Notes: generated by a model not told the origin, from the letters alone. A DNA stretch of 64,000 bases from Streptomyces sp. CC0208 (GCF_003443735.1 NZ_CP031969.1:3100001-3164000); one strand, 5' to 3'; positions 52,101 to 62,406 are shown, counted from the first letter of the stretch. Made by a program: numbers and translations.

Positions 52101-53023
52101 TGGCTATGACGACCGACGTGCATGTACGGGATCTTCGCTACTTCCTCGCGGTGGCCGAGGAGCTGCACTTCACCCGCGCGGCCGAGCGGCTGTACGTGTC
52201 CCAGCCCGCGCTGAGCAAGCAGATCCGGGCGCTGGAGCGGCAGTTGGGCGTGGAGCTGCTGCGGCGGGACCCGCGGGGTGTGCTGCTCACCGAGGCGGGC
52301 GAGGCACTGCTTCCGCACGCCCGGCAGGTGCTGGCGGCCTGGGCGGCGGCGGACGCGGCCATGGCGACGGCCCGGGCGGCGGGGCGGGGCACGCTGGTGG
52401 TGGGTATGAGCACCAGCCCCGGCCGCGGTGGTCTGCTCCCGGCGATCCGCTCCCGCTTCACGGCCGCGCATCCGCAGGCGGTCGTACGGCTGCGCCAGAT
52501 GGGCTGGCAGGACCCGACCGCGGGTCTGGCGGACGGCGATACGGAGGTCGCGTTCGTCTGGCTGCCGCTGCCCGACGAGGAGCGCTACGGATGGACCGTG
52601 GTCGCCGAGGAGCCCCGCCTGGTCGCCCTCCCCGACAGCCACCCGCTCGCCGCCCGTACGGAGGTGGACTTCGCCGACCTGGCCGACGAACCCTTCCTCG
52701 CCCTGCCGACCAGCGCGGGCCCGCTGCGCGACTTCTGGCTGGCCCTCGACGAACGAGCCGGCCGCCCGCCCCGCGTCGGCGCGGAGATCGCGGGCACCGA
52801 GGAGACCTACGAGGCGCTCGTCGCCGGCCTCGGCATCTGCCTCGTGGCCGCCGGCAACGCTCCCCTGATCACCCTGGGCGGCGTGGTCACCCGACCGGTG
52901 CGCGGCATCGGCCCCAGCAGATACGCGCTGGCCTGGCGCAAGGAGGACGGAGGGCGGCCGTTGGTGCGGGGGTATGCGGAGGCATGTCGGTGGGTGGCGG
53001 AAGCAGGGGCGGGGGCGGTTTGA
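52100..53023 (+). CDS. LysR-family transcriptional regulator
   Basis: A 307-residue regulator. The helix-turn-helix lies in residues 8-68 (LRYFLAVAEELHFTRAAERL, VSQPALSKQIRALERQLGVE). A linker helix and a two-lobed effector domain follow (GTLVVGMSTSPGRGGLLPAI, ETYEALVAGLGICLVAAGNA). ATG at 52100; a second ATG at 52106 is possible. It likely controls the divergent SDR gene and itself. Convergent with the SNF2 helicase gene. Confidence 0.93.
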   Translation: MAMTTDVHVRDLRYFLAVAEELHFTRAAERLYVSQPALSKQIRALERQLGVELLRRDPRGVLLTEAGEALLPHARQVLAAWAAADAAMATARAAGRGTLVVGMSTSPGRGGLLPAIRSRFTAAHPQAVVRLRQMGWQDPTAGLADGDTEVAFVWLPLPDEERYGWTVVAEEPRLVALPDSHPLAARTEVDFADLADEPFLALPTSAGPLRDFWLALDERAGRPPRVGAEIAGTEETYEALVAGLGICLVAAGNAPLITLGGVVTRPVRGIGPSRYALAWRKEDGGRPLVRGYAEACRWVAEAGAGAV

Positions 53024-53056
53024 CGAGTTTGACGAGTGTGGCCTTCGGTCGCCCAC

Positions 53057-55237
53057 TCACTCGGCCGCAGTGAGCCTCTCGTCCGTCATGCCCAGCCGCG
53101 CCTGTTCCTCCTCGACGATTCGTCGGGCCAGCTCGGTGTCCGACACGTCGATCGCGTCCGGGCTGGCTTCGGCCACGGCGCTGCGGCGGGCGTAGGCGTC
53201 GAAGAGGCGGGTCTTGGTCTCCAGCAGCTTCACCAGGCGTTCGTCGACGCCCCCGGTGGCGAGGAGACGGTACACGCGGACCGGCCTGACCTGACCCATG
53301 CGGTGGGCGCGGGCCACCGCCTGGTGTTCGATGGTCGGCTTGATCTGGGGTTCGCAGATGACGACGACGGAGGCGGCCTGCATGTTGAGGCCGACGCCCG
53401 CTGCCTGGATCTGCGCCACGAGCACCGCGGGGCCCGGGACATCGGCGAAGTCGTCGACCATCTGCTGCCGCCGCCCGGCCGGGACGCTTCCGGTGAGCGG
53501 GCCGAACAGCGCGGTGCCGTCGGTGTGCGCGGTCGCGAGTGCTTCCCGCACCACGTTCAGTACGTCCTTGAAGTGGGAGAAGACCACCGTCTTCTGCCCG
53601 TTCTCGCCGGCCTCCCGAACGATCTCCAGGAGCCGGTCCAGCTTGGCCGACTTCTCGGGGCGCAGGTACGCGGCCCTGCGCATCGCCATGAAGTTGCCCG
53701 CGCGGACGGCTTCACGGTAGGCCTCCTCGTCCGACGCGCTCAGTTCCTCCCACTCGTCGGTCTGCTGGAGACTCGGGAGTTCCGTCAGCACGTCCTCCTG
53801 GTTGCGCCGCAGGTAGACCGGGGCCACGGCCTTGCGGAAGGCGACGGATCCGGCCCACCTCTCCCGTTCACCGAGGGAGTCCGCGAGGTCGCCGTCGAGC
53901 ATCCGGACCAGGTTGTGGAACTCCACGACCCTGTTCTCCATCGGCGTTCCGGTCATGAGGAGGGCGCGCTCGCACCGCTCCGCCCACACGGCAACCGCCT
54001 GGGACCGCTTGGCCTTCGGGTTCTTCACGGAGTGCGCTTCGTCCACCACGAGCAGCCCGACCTCCCCGCCGCCCGGCGCGGGAAATCCGCGCAGTGCGTC
54101 GAAGGTGGTCACCCCGACCCCGCCCCGCCCCTTCCAGTCGGCGAACGCGAGGTGCCGGTCGGGGCCGTGGAGCACGGTGACCCGCAGGGCGCTGCGGGCC
54201 TCGATCTCCCGGGTCCAGTTCACGAGGACGCTCGCCGGGCAGACCACCAGGAAGTGGCTCTGTCCCCCGGCGGCCAGGTGAGCCAGCACGGCGATCGCCT
54301 GGATGGTCTTGCCGAGCCCCATCTCGTCGCCGAGTATCACCTTGCGCTGGGCCAGCGCGAAGCGTGCGCCGAACGCCTGGTAACCGCGTAGGGAGACCCG
54401 CCGGTGCGCGTCGTCGAGGGGCTGGGTCCGTACCCGCTCGGCGATCTCGTCCGGCAGGAAGCCCTCGGCGGCGGCCGCGTCCGGCTGCCGCCCGGAGATC
54501 TCGGCGAGCAGGCTGTAGTACTCGGCGGAGCGCAGTTCGAAGTCCACCCAGGCCGCGATGTCGGACGGGGGCATCCGGAGCAGGTCCACCGAGGCCTGGG
54601 CGAGCAGTTCGGGCAGGCCCGACCGCTCCGCCTCGTCCACCAGCGACCGGATCTCGGTGACGGCCGCCCACGCGCGGGCCTTCTTCTCCTGGCCCGCGAG
54701 AAGCAGCCGGATTCGTCCGACGGTGAGCCTGGCGTCGGCGAGCAGCGGACCGAGCCGTTTCGACAGTACGGCGGCCTTGTCGACCGCACGTCTGGCGTCC
54801 GGACCGGCCTCTACCAGTACGTGCAGGGCCATGACGAGTGCGGTGGTGCCCGGTTCCGGCCGCTCCACGTCGATGTGGACGGCCACGGTCTCGTGCGCGG
54901 CCTCGGCGAGCCGGCGGGCGGCCGCGAGCATCTGGTCGACGGTGCGCTGCCCGACACCGGGAATCTGCCGCAACCGGTAGGGGCCTGCTTCGAGCACGCT
55001 GCCCACCGTGCGCAGTCCGCTCTTCTCGACGCTCCCCAGCCGCAGCCGGCCTTCGGTGACGTCCTGCAGGCGGGCCACCGGGATGGCGTCGAGCTCCCGC
55101 TTCACGGCCGCGTCGTGGATGGGCTTCAGCGCGGCCCGTACGGCCTCCGCCGCCCTGCCGTGGTCGACGACCACCGCCTGGGCCGCCTCGCACAGCCGCG
55201 CTCCCCTCGCGACCGTGTCCCGCTCACCACGCCCCAC
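53057..55237 (-). CDS. SNF2-family ATPase/helicase with N-terminal HhH motif
   Basis: A 726-residue DNA-dependent ATPase. The N-terminal 250 residues include a helix-hairpin-helix (PYRLRQIPGVGQRTVDQMLA) and helical regions. SNF2 motor motifs: I GDEMGLGKTIQ, Ia VVCPASVLVNW, II VDEAHS, III LMTGTPMEN, V AGVGLNMQAA and VI QAVARAHRMGQ. Bacterial SNF2 proteins remodel protein-DNA complexes, restart transcription or act in defence. No nuclease or methylase gene adjoins. It stands alone downstream of ychF, separated by a terminator. ATG start. Confidence 0.9.
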   Translation of the reverse strand: MGRGERDTVARGARLCEAAQAVVVDHGRAAEAVRAALKPIHDAAVKRELDAIPVARLQDVTEGRLRLGSVEKSGLRTVGSVLEAGPYRLRQIPGVGQRTVDQMLAAARRLAEAAHETVAVHIDVERPEPGTTALVMALHVLVEAGPDARRAVDKAAVLSKRLGPLLADARLTVGRIRLLLAGQEKKARAWAAVTEIRSLVDEAERSGLPELLAQASVDLLRMPPSDIAAWVDFELRSAEYYSLLAEISGRQPDAAAAEGFLPDEIAERVRTQPLDDAHRRVSLRGYQAFGARFALAQRKVILGDEMGLGKTIQAIAVLAHLAAGGQSHFLVVCPASVLVNWTREIEARSALRVTVLHGPDRHLAFADWKGRGGVGVTTFDALRGFPAPGGGEVGLLVVDEAHSVKNPKAKRSQAVAVWAERCERALLMTGTPMENRVVEFHNLVRMLDGDLADSLGERERWAGSVAFRKAVAPVYLRRNQEDVLTELPSLQQTDEWEELSASDEEAYREAVRAGNFMAMRRAAYLRPEKSAKLDRLLEIVREAGENGQKTVVFSHFKDVLNVVREALATAHTDGTALFGPLTGSVPAGRRQQMVDDFADVPGPAVLVAQIQAAGVGLNMQAASVVVICEPQIKPTIEHQAVARAHRMGQVRPVRVYRLLATGGVDERLVKLLETKTRLFDAYARRSAVAEASPDAIDVSDTELARRIVEEEQARLGMTDERLTAAE

Positions 55238-55259
55238 GCTCCCGCCCCCCTCTACGGAA

Positions 55260-55306
55260 AGAAACCTGTGCCCGGGCCGCCGGGAGGCGGGTGAACACAG
55301 GTTTCT
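55260..55306 (-). terminator. Hairpin terminator of ychF
   Basis: An 11-bp perfect stem AGAAACCTGTG (55260-55270) with 55296-55306, and a 25-base GC-rich loop that can fold further. On the minus strand it starts 10 bp past the ychF stop and is followed by TTTCC. It separates ychF from the helicase gene. Confidence 0.75.
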
Positions 55307-55315
55307 GATCGGTCG

Positions 55316-56404
<1,089 letters not shown>

Positions 56405-56581
56405 GTTGCGACTTCCCGTACGTGAGAGGAGACGTGAGGAGACTGGCGGCCAGGGGGCCGATCCACCAGTCTACGGCGTGTCGCAGCACGGTCCGGCGGC
56501 CCTCTCGAACGCATGGCCAAGGTCTTTCCCACGGCGTGTCTCAAGAGCGATTCCGCACATAAACAGACCTAGGTTGGTCCA

Positions 56582-57100
56582 GTGGAGCAACACAGGACCC
56601 GACCCCCGCACAACGGAACGCGACGCCCGGCCCAAGGAGCACCGCTGCCCGCGCAAGCCCGCGGCGAGCGCCGGCCGCCGATGGGCCGCCGCCCGCCACC
56701 CCCTGTGGTCCAGACGCTGCGGCGGCTGCCCAACCCCCGGCTCACCGGCCTCGGCGGCGGCCTCTTCTGCACCGGGCTGATGTTCGCGCTCGGCTTCCTC
56801 GTCTCCCTGCTGTTCGGCTCGTCCCTCACCCTGTACGGCGTGCTGTTCATGCCGGTCAGTGTGCTGACGTCGGTCTGGATACGCCGGGGTGACCTGCTGA
56901 CCGCCCCGATCATCGTGCCGATCGCCTTCGCCGTCGGACTCCTCCCGGTCGCCGACAGCGGCGGCGGCACCTCGGGCCGGCTGATGGGCCTGTTCACCGC
57001 CCTGGCCACGCAGGCCGGCTGGCTCTACGCCGGGACGCTGACCGCCGGCCTCATCGCGCTGGTCCGCAGGATCCGGCTGGTGCGGGGTCGCTCGGGCTGA
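56582..57100 (+). CDS. DUF6542-like small membrane protein
   Basis: A 172-residue protein with a Pro/Arg-rich N-terminal tail of 50 residues and four hydrophobic helices (GLGGGLFCTGLMFALGFLV, LYGVLFMPVSVLTSVWI, LTAPIIVPIAFAVGLLP, GWLYAGTLTAGLIALV). Uncharacterised family in Streptomyces. The start is GTG 56582; no ribosome-binding site is seen but TAGGTT lies seven bases before it, suggesting a leaderless transcript. Divergent from ychF and convergent with ppgK. Confidence 0.8.
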   Translation: MEQHRTRPPHNGTRRPAQGAPLPAQARGERRPPMGRRPPPPVVQTLRRLPNPRLTGLGGGLFCTGLMFALGFLVSLLFGSSLTLYGVLFMPVSVLTSVWIRRGDLLTAPIIVPIAFAVGLLPVADSGGGTSGRLMGLFTALATQAGWLYAGTLTAGLIALVRRIRLVRGRSG

Positions 57101-57188
57101 TGCCGGGCTGGGCCGACGGCAGCAGTCCACGACCGACGTAGGCCGACGTGGACCGACGGCAGGCGTCCGCGGCCCCTGGCCGGTCGGC

Positions 57189-57932
57189 CTACTCCTGCAC
57201 CGCCCGCATCGCCGCCCCCACGATCCCCGCGTTGTTCTGCAGCTGCGCCGGGACGATCTCGGCCTTGATGCCCTCGATGTGGGGCAGGAACTTCTGGGAC
57301 TTGCGGCTGACACCGCCGCCGATGATGAACAGCTCGGGCGAGAAGAGCATCTCGACGTGGGCGAGGTACTTCTGGACGCGGTGGGCCCAGTGCTCCCAGG
57401 TGAGTTCCTCGACCTCCCTGGCCTTGCTGGACGCCTTCTTCTCGGCGTCGTGGCCGTGCAGTTCCAGGTGGCCCAGCTCGGTGTTGGGGACGAGGACGCC
57501 GTCGACGAAGAGGGCGCTGCCGATGCCGGTGCCGAGGGTGAGCAGGATGACGGTGCCCTTGCGGTCCTTGCCCGCGCCGAAGCTCATCTCGGCGACGCCC
57601 GCCGCGTCCGCGTCGTTGACCACGGTCACCGGGAGTCCGCCGAGGCGCTCGCCGAACAACGCGCGCGCGTCGGTGTCGATCCAGCTCTTGTCGACATTGG
57701 CCGCCGTACGGATGTGGGATCCGCCGGTGACCACGCCCGGGAAGGTCAGCCCCACCGGGCCGGTCCACCCGAAGTGGTCCACGACCTGCTTCACCCCGTC
57801 GGCCACGCTGTCGGGCGTCGCCGGGTGCGGGGTGAGCACTTTGTGGCGCTCCTGGGTGAGCTCGCCCTTGTCCAGGTCCACAGGGGCGCCCTTGATCCCG
57901 GATCCGCCGATGTCCAAGCCGAAGATCTGCAT
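57189..57932 (-). CDS. ppgK: Polyphosphate glucokinase (ROK family)
   Basis: A 247-residue kinase that makes glucose 6-phosphate from glucose using polyphosphate or ATP. The N-terminal phosphate loop is [17 protein letters not shown], the catalytic base is Asp in [12 protein letters not shown], and [14 protein letters not shown] is the second phosphate motif. [20 protein letters not shown] contains the Lys-rich loop associated with polyphosphate use. Size matches PpgK (about 250). Downstream of ispH on the same strand, 29 bp apart. Confidence 0.93.
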   Translation of the reverse strand: MQIFGLDIGGSGIKGAPVDLDKGELTQERHKVLTPHPATPDSVADGVKQVVDHFGWTGPVGLTFPGVVTGGSHIRTAANVDKSWIDTDARALFGERLGGLPVTVVNDADAAGVAEMSFGAGKDRKGTVILLTLGTGIGSALFVDGVLVPNTELGHLELHGHDAEKKASSKAREVEELTWEHWAHRVQKYLAHVEMLFSPELFIIGGGVSRKSQKFLPHIEGIKAEIVPAQLQNNAGIVGAAMRAVQE

Positions 57933-57961
57933 GGCCTTACGTTACGACGGACGACGGACAG

Positions 57962-58963
57962 TCACGCCTCGGAGGTCCCCTTGCGCTCCGCGACCAGCGC
58001 CGCGGCCTCCTCGCGCAGGTCGCGCCGCAGTTCCTTCGGGAGGGAGAAGGTGATGGACTCCTCGGCCGCCTTCACGAGTTCCACGTCGCCGTAGCCGCGC
58101 TGCGAGAGCCACTCCAGGACCTCCTCGACGAGCACCTCCGGCACCGAGGCGCCCGAGGTCACGCCGACCGTGGTCACGCCCTCCAGCCAGGCCTCGTCGA
58201 TCTCGCTGGCGAAGTCCACGAGGTAGGCCTCGCGGGAGCCGGCGAGCTTGGCGACCTCGACGAGCCGCTTGGAGTTGGAGGAGTTGCGGGAGCCGACCAC
58301 GATGACCAGCTCGGCCTCGGCGCCCATCTGCTTGACGGCGAGCTGGCGGTTCTGCGTGGCGTAGCAGATGTCGTCGCTGGGCGGGGAGATGAGCTGCGGG
58401 AACTTCTCCTTGAGGGCGTCGACGGTCTCCATGGTCTCGTCGACGCTCAGGGTCGTCTGGGAGAGCCACACGATCTTCGACGGGTCACGGACCTCGACCT
58501 TGGCGACATCGGCGGGGCCGTCGACGAGCTGGATGTGGTCGGGGGCCTCGCCGGAGGTGCCGATGACCTCCTCGTGGCCCTCGTGCCCGATCAGGAGGAT
58601 GTCGTAGTCCTCATTGGCGAAGCGCACGGCTTCCTTGTGGACCTTGGTGACCAGCGGGCAGGTCGCGTCGATGGTGGCGAGCTTGCCGCGGGCGGCCTCC
58701 TCGTGGACGACGGGGGCGACGCCGTGGGCCGAGAACATGACGATGTTGCCCGGCGGGACCTCCTCCGTCCGCTCGACGAAGATGGCGCCCTTCTTCTCCA
58801 GGGTCTGTACGACGTACTTGTTGTGGACGATCTCGTGCCGGACGTACACCGGAGCGCCGTACTGCTCCAGGGCTTTCTCGACGGCGATCACGGCGCGGTC
58901 CACACCCGCGCAGTAGCCACGGGGGGCGGCGAGCAGGACACGGCGGCCAGGCGAAGCAGTCAT
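57962..58963 (-). CDS. ispH: 4-hydroxy-3-methylbut-2-enyl diphosphate reductase (IspH/LytB)
   Basis: A 333-residue [4Fe-4S] enzyme, the last step of the MEP pathway, giving IPP and DMAPP. Cluster cysteines are in [11 protein letters not shown] (about C18), [13 protein letters not shown] and [11 protein letters not shown]. The substrate-binding residues are recognisable in [13 protein letters not shown] and [16 protein letters not shown], and SGASVPE is a family hallmark. I use the ATG at 58963; one at 58972 would add three residues. Upstream lies the long repeat-bearing gap before xseA. Confidence 0.95.
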   Translation of the reverse strand: MTASPGRRVLLAAPRGYCAGVDRAVIAVEKALEQYGAPVYVRHEIVHNKYVVQTLEKKGAIFVERTEEVPPGNIVMFSAHGVAPVVHEEAARGKLATIDATCPLVTKVHKEAVRFANEDYDILLIGHEGHEEVIGTSGEAPDHIQLVDGPADVAKVEVRDPSKIVWLSQTTLSVDETMETVDALKEKFPQLISPPSDDICYATQNRQLAVKQMGAEAELVIVVGSRNSSNSKRLVEVAKLAGSREAYLVDFASEIDEAWLEGVTTVGVTSGASVPEVLVEEVLEWLSQRGYGDVELVKAAEESITFSLPKELRRDLREEAAALVAERKGTSEA

Positions 58964-59014
58964 GCGTCCCATCGTAAGGCCGCGTTCGGCCGGTAGACGG
59001 CGCCGGTCCTCGCG

Positions 59015-59575
59015 GCGGCGAACCGTGGAGGCCCCGTGGACGCGGCCGTGTTCCTGATCGGAGCCACGGGGCTGATCGCCCAGCGCGACAGACAGCCCCC
59101 GGCCGGTGACATGGCAGGCCGGTGATCCGGTGCCGGCCCTGGGTGCGGCGATCGTGGAGGCCCCGCGGGCGCGGTCAGGTACCCCATCGAGGCGGGGGTG
59201 CTGGTCGCCCCGCGCGGCCAGCAGGGCCCGGCCGATGACGTGGCGGGCGGTGAGCCAGTGCCGACACGGACGGTGCCGGTCCTCGTCGGAGCGGCGATCG
59301 TGGAGGCCCCGTGGGCGCGGTCAGGTACCCCATCGAGGCGGGGGTGCTGGTCGCCCGGCGCGGTCGGCAGGGCCCCGCCGGTGACGTGGCGGGCGGTGAG
59401 CCGGTCTTGGCGGGAGATGGTGCCGGTCCTCGTCGGAGCGGCGATCGTGGAGGCCCCGTGGGCGCAATCAGGTACCCCATCGAGGCGGGGGTGCTGGTCG
59501 CCCCGCGCGGCCAGCAGGGCCCCGCCGGTGACGTGGCGGGCGGTGAGCCGGTCTTGGCGGGAGATGGTGCTGGTC
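59015..59575. repeat. Tandem repeat array of about 147 bp units between ispH and xseA
   Basis: Three clear units start at the motif GCGGCGATCGTGGAGGCCCC at 59145, 59291 and 59438, with spacing 146 and 147 bp; the third ends near 59575. A degenerate first unit starts at 59015 (GCGGCGAACCGTGGAGG). The last two units differ at only a few positions. Each contains GGTACCCCATCGAGGCGGGG and a hairpin GCTGG ... CCAGC. It fills most of the 680-bp divergent gap between ispH and xseA. Frames run through it on both strands, but the 146-bp step breaks them, so it is unlikely to code for protein. Confidence 0.9.
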
Positions 59576-59643
59576 GCTCAGCGCGGCCGGTCGTTGCCTG
59601 GCGGTGACGGTGCGTTGTCGTACCGGGCCGTTACGCTCGCGGC

Positions 59644-60852
59644 ATGGCTGTGAACTCGACCCCCGAAGCGCCTCTTCCCGTCGGCGAGGTGTCGCGCCTC
59701 ATCGGCGGCTGGATCGACCGTCTCGGTGCCGTGTGGGTCGAGGGGCAGATCACCCAGCTCTCCCGGCGCCCGGGCGCGGGCGTCGTGTTCCTCACGCTGC
59801 GCGATCCGTCGTACGACATCTCGGTGAGCGTGACCTGCTTCCGTCAGGTCTTCGACGACGTCGCCGACGTGGTGAGCGAGGGCGCCCGGGTCGTCGTCCT
59901 GGCGAAACCGGAGTGGTACGCGCCGCGGGGCCAGCTCTCGCTGCGGGCCGCCGAGATAAGGCCGGTCGGGGTCGGTGAGCTGCTGGCCCGGCTCGAGCAG
60001 CTGAAGAAGTCCCTCGCCGCGGAGGGGCTGTTCGCGCCGGAGCGCAAGAAGCCGCTGCCGTTCCTGCCGCAGCTCGTCGGGCTGGTCTGCGGGCGGGCCT
60101 CGGCCGCCGAGCGGGACGTCCTGGAGAACGCCCGGCACCGCTGGCCGGCCGTCCGCTTCGAGGTGCGCAACGTCCCGGTGCAGGGCGTGCACGCGGTGCC
60201 GCAGGTCGTGCAGGCCGTCAAGGAACTCGACGCGCTGGACGACGTGGACGTGATCATCGTGGCGCGCGGCGGGGGCAGCGTGGAGGATCTGCTGCCGTTC
60301 TCCGACGAGCAGTTGGTGCGGGCGGTCGCGTCCTGTCGTACGCCGGTGGTGTCGGCGATCGGCCACGAACCGGACACCCCGCTGCTCGACTACGTCGCCG
60401 ACCTGCGGGCCTCCACGCCCACGGACGCGGCCAAGAAGGTCGTGCCGGACGTGGGCGAGGAGTACGAGCGGGTGCGGGCGCTGCGGGATCGCGCGCGGCG
60501 ATGTGTGGAGTCCTTCCTCCAGCGCGAGGAGCGATGCCTTGCGCAGGCGCTGGCGCGGCCGTCGATAGAGGATCCGCACCGGATGATCGACGAGCGCGCC
60601 GACCATGTGGCCGCCCTGGCCGACCGCGCCCGCCGCACCCTGGGCCATCTGCTGGACCGCGCCGACTCCGAGCTGACGCACACGCACGCACGCGTGGTGG
60701 CCCTCTCCCCCGCCGCGACCCTCCAGCGCGGGTACGCCGTCCTCCAGAGGGCCGACGGGCACGTGGTGCGGTCACCGGACGAGGTGACGGCGGAGGAGAC
60801 GCTGCGCGCGCGGGTCGCCGAGGGTGAGTTCACTGTCCGAGTCGATGCATAG
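59644..60852 (+). CDS. xseA: Exodeoxyribonuclease VII large subunit
   Basis: A 402-residue subunit of the single-strand-specific nuclease ExoVII. An OB fold at the N-terminus (about 20-110, [20 protein letters not shown]) binds DNA. The catalytic domain has [20 protein letters not shown] and [20 protein letters not shown], with a C-terminal coiled coil that binds XseB. ATG start, 10 bp upstream of xseB. Works in DNA repair and recombination. Confidence 0.96.
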   Translation: MAVNSTPEAPLPVGEVSRLIGGWIDRLGAVWVEGQITQLSRRPGAGVVFLTLRDPSYDISVSVTCFRQVFDDVADVVSEGARVVVLAKPEWYAPRGQLSLRAAEIRPVGVGELLARLEQLKKSLAAEGLFAPERKKPLPFLPQLVGLVCGRASAAERDVLENARHRWPAVRFEVRNVPVQGVHAVPQVVQAVKELDALDDVDVIIVARGGGSVEDLLPFSDEQLVRAVASCRTPVVSAIGHEPDTPLLDYVADLRASTPTDAAKKVVPDVGEEYERVRALRDRARRCVESFLQREERCLAQALARPSIEDPHRMIDERADHVAALADRARRTLGHLLDRADSELTHTHARVVALSPAATLQRGYAVLQRADGHVVRSPDEVTAEETLRARVAEGEFTVRVDA

Positions 60853-60861
60853 GGTGGGCGG

Positions 60862-61098
60862 ATGACCAGCAAGGTGGCGGAAGAGGCGCTCGGGTACGAG
60901 CAGGCACGGGACGAGCTGATCGAGGTCGTACGGCGGCTGGAGGCGGGCGGTACGACGCTCGAGGAGTCCCTCGCGCTCTGGGAGCGGGGCGAGGAGCTGG
61001 CCAAGGTGTGCCGGCGGTGGCTGGACGGGGCGCGGGCCCGGCTGGACGCGGCACTGGCCGAGGAGTCGCAGGACGGCGGGAGCGACTCCGAGCAGTAG
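60862..61098 (+). CDS. xseB: Exodeoxyribonuclease VII small subunit
   Basis: A 78-residue helical protein that wraps the XseA coiled coil. [20 protein letters not shown] and [20 protein letters not shown] are diagnostic. The acidic tail ([12 protein letters not shown]) is typical of Streptomyces. It follows xseA by 10 bp in the same operon, with an intrinsic terminator six bp after the stop. Confidence 0.96.
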   Translation: MTSKVAEEALGYEQARDELIEVVRRLEAGGTTLEESLALWERGEELAKVCRRWLDGARARLDAALAEESQDGGSDSEQ

Positions 61099-61103
61099 GT
61101 CCC

Positions 61104-61142
61104 GGTGATCCTGTGAAGCGGATCACCACGAGGCCCTTTTGA
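61104..61142 (+). terminator. Intrinsic terminator of xseAB
   Basis: Stem GGTGATCC (61104-61111) and GGATCACC (61120-61127), eight-base loop, then CTTTT ending near 61141. A modest stem with a T-run, right after xseB. Confidence 0.75.
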
Positions 61143-61171
61143 TTGAACGTTGAACTTCATTCGCGTACGGT
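61143..61171 (+). promoter_or_regulatory. Candidate promoter and operator of the nitroreductase gene
   Basis: TTGAAC (61143-61148) and TACGGT (61166-61171) with a 17-bp spacer. A second TTGAAC at 61150, reading TTGAACTTCAT, forms a near-palindrome over the spacer and may bind a MarR-like repressor. It lies about 65 bp before the ATG. Confidence 0.45.
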
Positions 61172-61233
61172 CGGAGACGTCAACCGGTCCACGGTCCGTT
61201 TCCCGCGACCGACGTCGTCCCAGAAGGTTCACC

Positions 61234-61824
61234 ATGTCTCTCGTTCTTGACCCCGCCGCCCAGGACCTGCTGTTCCGCGAGGCCCGCACCGCGAACACCT
61301 TCACCGACGAGCCGGTGACGGACGAGCAGGTCCAGGCGATCTACGACCTTGTCAAGTACGGTCCGACCGCCTTCAACCAGAGCCCGCTGCGCATCACCCT
61401 GGTCCGCTCCGCCGAGGCCCGCGAGCGCCTGGTCCAGCACATGGCCGAGGGCAACCAGCCCAAGACCGCCACCGCCCCGCTGGTCGCGATCCTCTCCGCG
61501 GACAACGAGTTCCACGAGGAGCTGCCGCAGCTCTTCCCGCACTTCCCGCAGGCCAAGGACCTCTTCTTCAGCGAGCGTCCCGCCCGCGAGGGTGCCGCCG
61601 GGCTGAACGCCGCCCTGCAGGCCGCGTACTTCATCATCGGTGTCCGTGCCGCGGGCCTCGCCGCCGGTCCGATGACCGGTCTGGACTTCGAGGGCGTCCG
61701 CAAGGAGTTCCTGGACGACGACCACACCCCGCTGATGGTCGTCAACATCGGCAAGCCGGCCGACGACGCCTGGTTCCCGCGGTCCCCGCGCCTCGCCTAC
61801 GACGAGGTCGTCACCACCGTCTGA
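61234..61824 (+). CDS. Malonic semialdehyde reductase-like nitroreductase (RutE type)
   Basis: A 196-residue FMN-dependent nitroreductase-fold protein from the ATG at 61234 with AGAAGG seven bases upstream. FREARTANTFTDEPVTDEQV and KYGPTAFNQSPLRITLVRS are typical of the HadB/RutE subfamily, and GLNAALQAAYFIIGVRAAGL then GPMTGLDFEGVRKEF close the active site. RutE reduces 3-hydroxypropionate semialdehyde from pyrimidine breakdown, but other quinones or nitro compounds may be substrates. The rut operon is not nearby. Usual length 196. Confidence 0.9.
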   Translation: MSLVLDPAAQDLLFREARTANTFTDEPVTDEQVQAIYDLVKYGPTAFNQSPLRITLVRSAEARERLVQHMAEGNQPKTATAPLVAILSADNEFHEELPQLFPHFPQAKDLFFSERPAREGAAGLNAALQAAYFIIGVRAAGLAAGPMTGLDFEGVRKEFLDDDHTPLMVVNIGKPADDAWFPRSPRLAYDEVVTTV

Positions 61825-61840
61825 GACGGCTGACACACGA

Positions 61841-61877
61841 CGAGAGGGCCCGGCCGCCCGGCGGCCGGGCCCTCTCG
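61841..61877. terminator. Bidirectional hairpin terminator
   Basis: A perfect 17-bp stem (61841-61857 CGAGAGGGCCCGGCCGC with 61861-61877) and three-base loop between the convergent nitroreductase and DUF4245-like genes, whose stops lie 16 and 8 bp away. Confidence 0.9.
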
Positions 61878-61884
61878 CGCGGTC

Positions 61885-62406
61885 TCACGCCATCTTGAGG
61901 GACTTCGCCATCTCGGTCAGCTGGGCGAGCGATCCCGTGCCCGCGACCACCGTCGTCGCGCCGTCGCCCCGGTGCACGAGGGCGTCGTAGCGGCCGCCCG
62001 TGTAACGCGTCCAGGTGCGGCCCGCGATCTGCTGGGTCTGCTTCGTCGCCTCGGCGCCCTGGCTCGCCTCGTCGATGAACGCCGACGGCTTCTGAGTCGA
62101 CTGCTCGATCTGCACGTACTGGTCACCGGGGGCCTGGAAACCCAGGTGCCAGGCGTCGAACCGGTCACCCTGGAAGCGCACCGAGGTCGCCTTCCAGCCG
62201 GCCGGCAGACCCTCGGGCGCGGCCACCGGGTAGGACGCCGCGCGGCGGGCCGTGAGCAGCTCGACGCGGTAGTCCACCGTCTTGATGTCCGGAGCGGAGT
62301 CGTCGTGCGGGATGAACACGTAGATGACCGCCGCCGCGATCCCGATCAGGCCCAGGGAGAGAATCATGTCCCGGACCGTCTTCTGCTTGCCGTTCGAACC
62401 TGCCAC
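61885..62406 (-). CDS. DUF4245-like membrane-anchored protein
   Basis: A 173-residue protein from a GTG at 62406; an ATG at 62439, also with a fair ribosome-binding site (AGGGG), would add 11 residues. One N-terminal transmembrane helix (DMILSLGLIGIAAAVIYVFI) anchors an external domain with PVAAPEGLPAGWKATSVRFQ and RTWTRYTGGRYDALVHRGDG. Uncharacterised family, found beside glpX in Streptomyces as I recall. Divergent from glpX. Confidence 0.88.
   Translation of the reverse strand: MAGSNGKQKTVRDMILSLGLIGIAAAVIYVFIPHDDSAPDIKTVDYRVELLTARRAASYPVAAPEGLPAGWKATSVRFQGDRFDAWHLGFQAPGDQYVQIEQSTQKPSAFIDEASQGAEATKQTQQIAGRTWTRYTGGRYDALVHRGDGATTVVAGTGSLAQLTEMAKSLKMA

Noticed and set aside
53057..55237. Phage-defence island around the SNF2 helicase
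   Set aside because: No nuclease, methylase, toxin or other defence partner lies beside it; LysR, SDR and ychF are ordinary genes.
59015..59575. CRISPR array
   Set aside because: Units are about 147 bp, contiguous, with no 20-40 bp repeat and unique spacer pattern and no cas genes.
59175..59653. Repeat-encoded proteins in the ispH-xseA gap, on either strand
   Set aside because: The 146-bp step shifts the frame between units, one frame overlaps the xseA start, and no start has a good ribosome-binding site.
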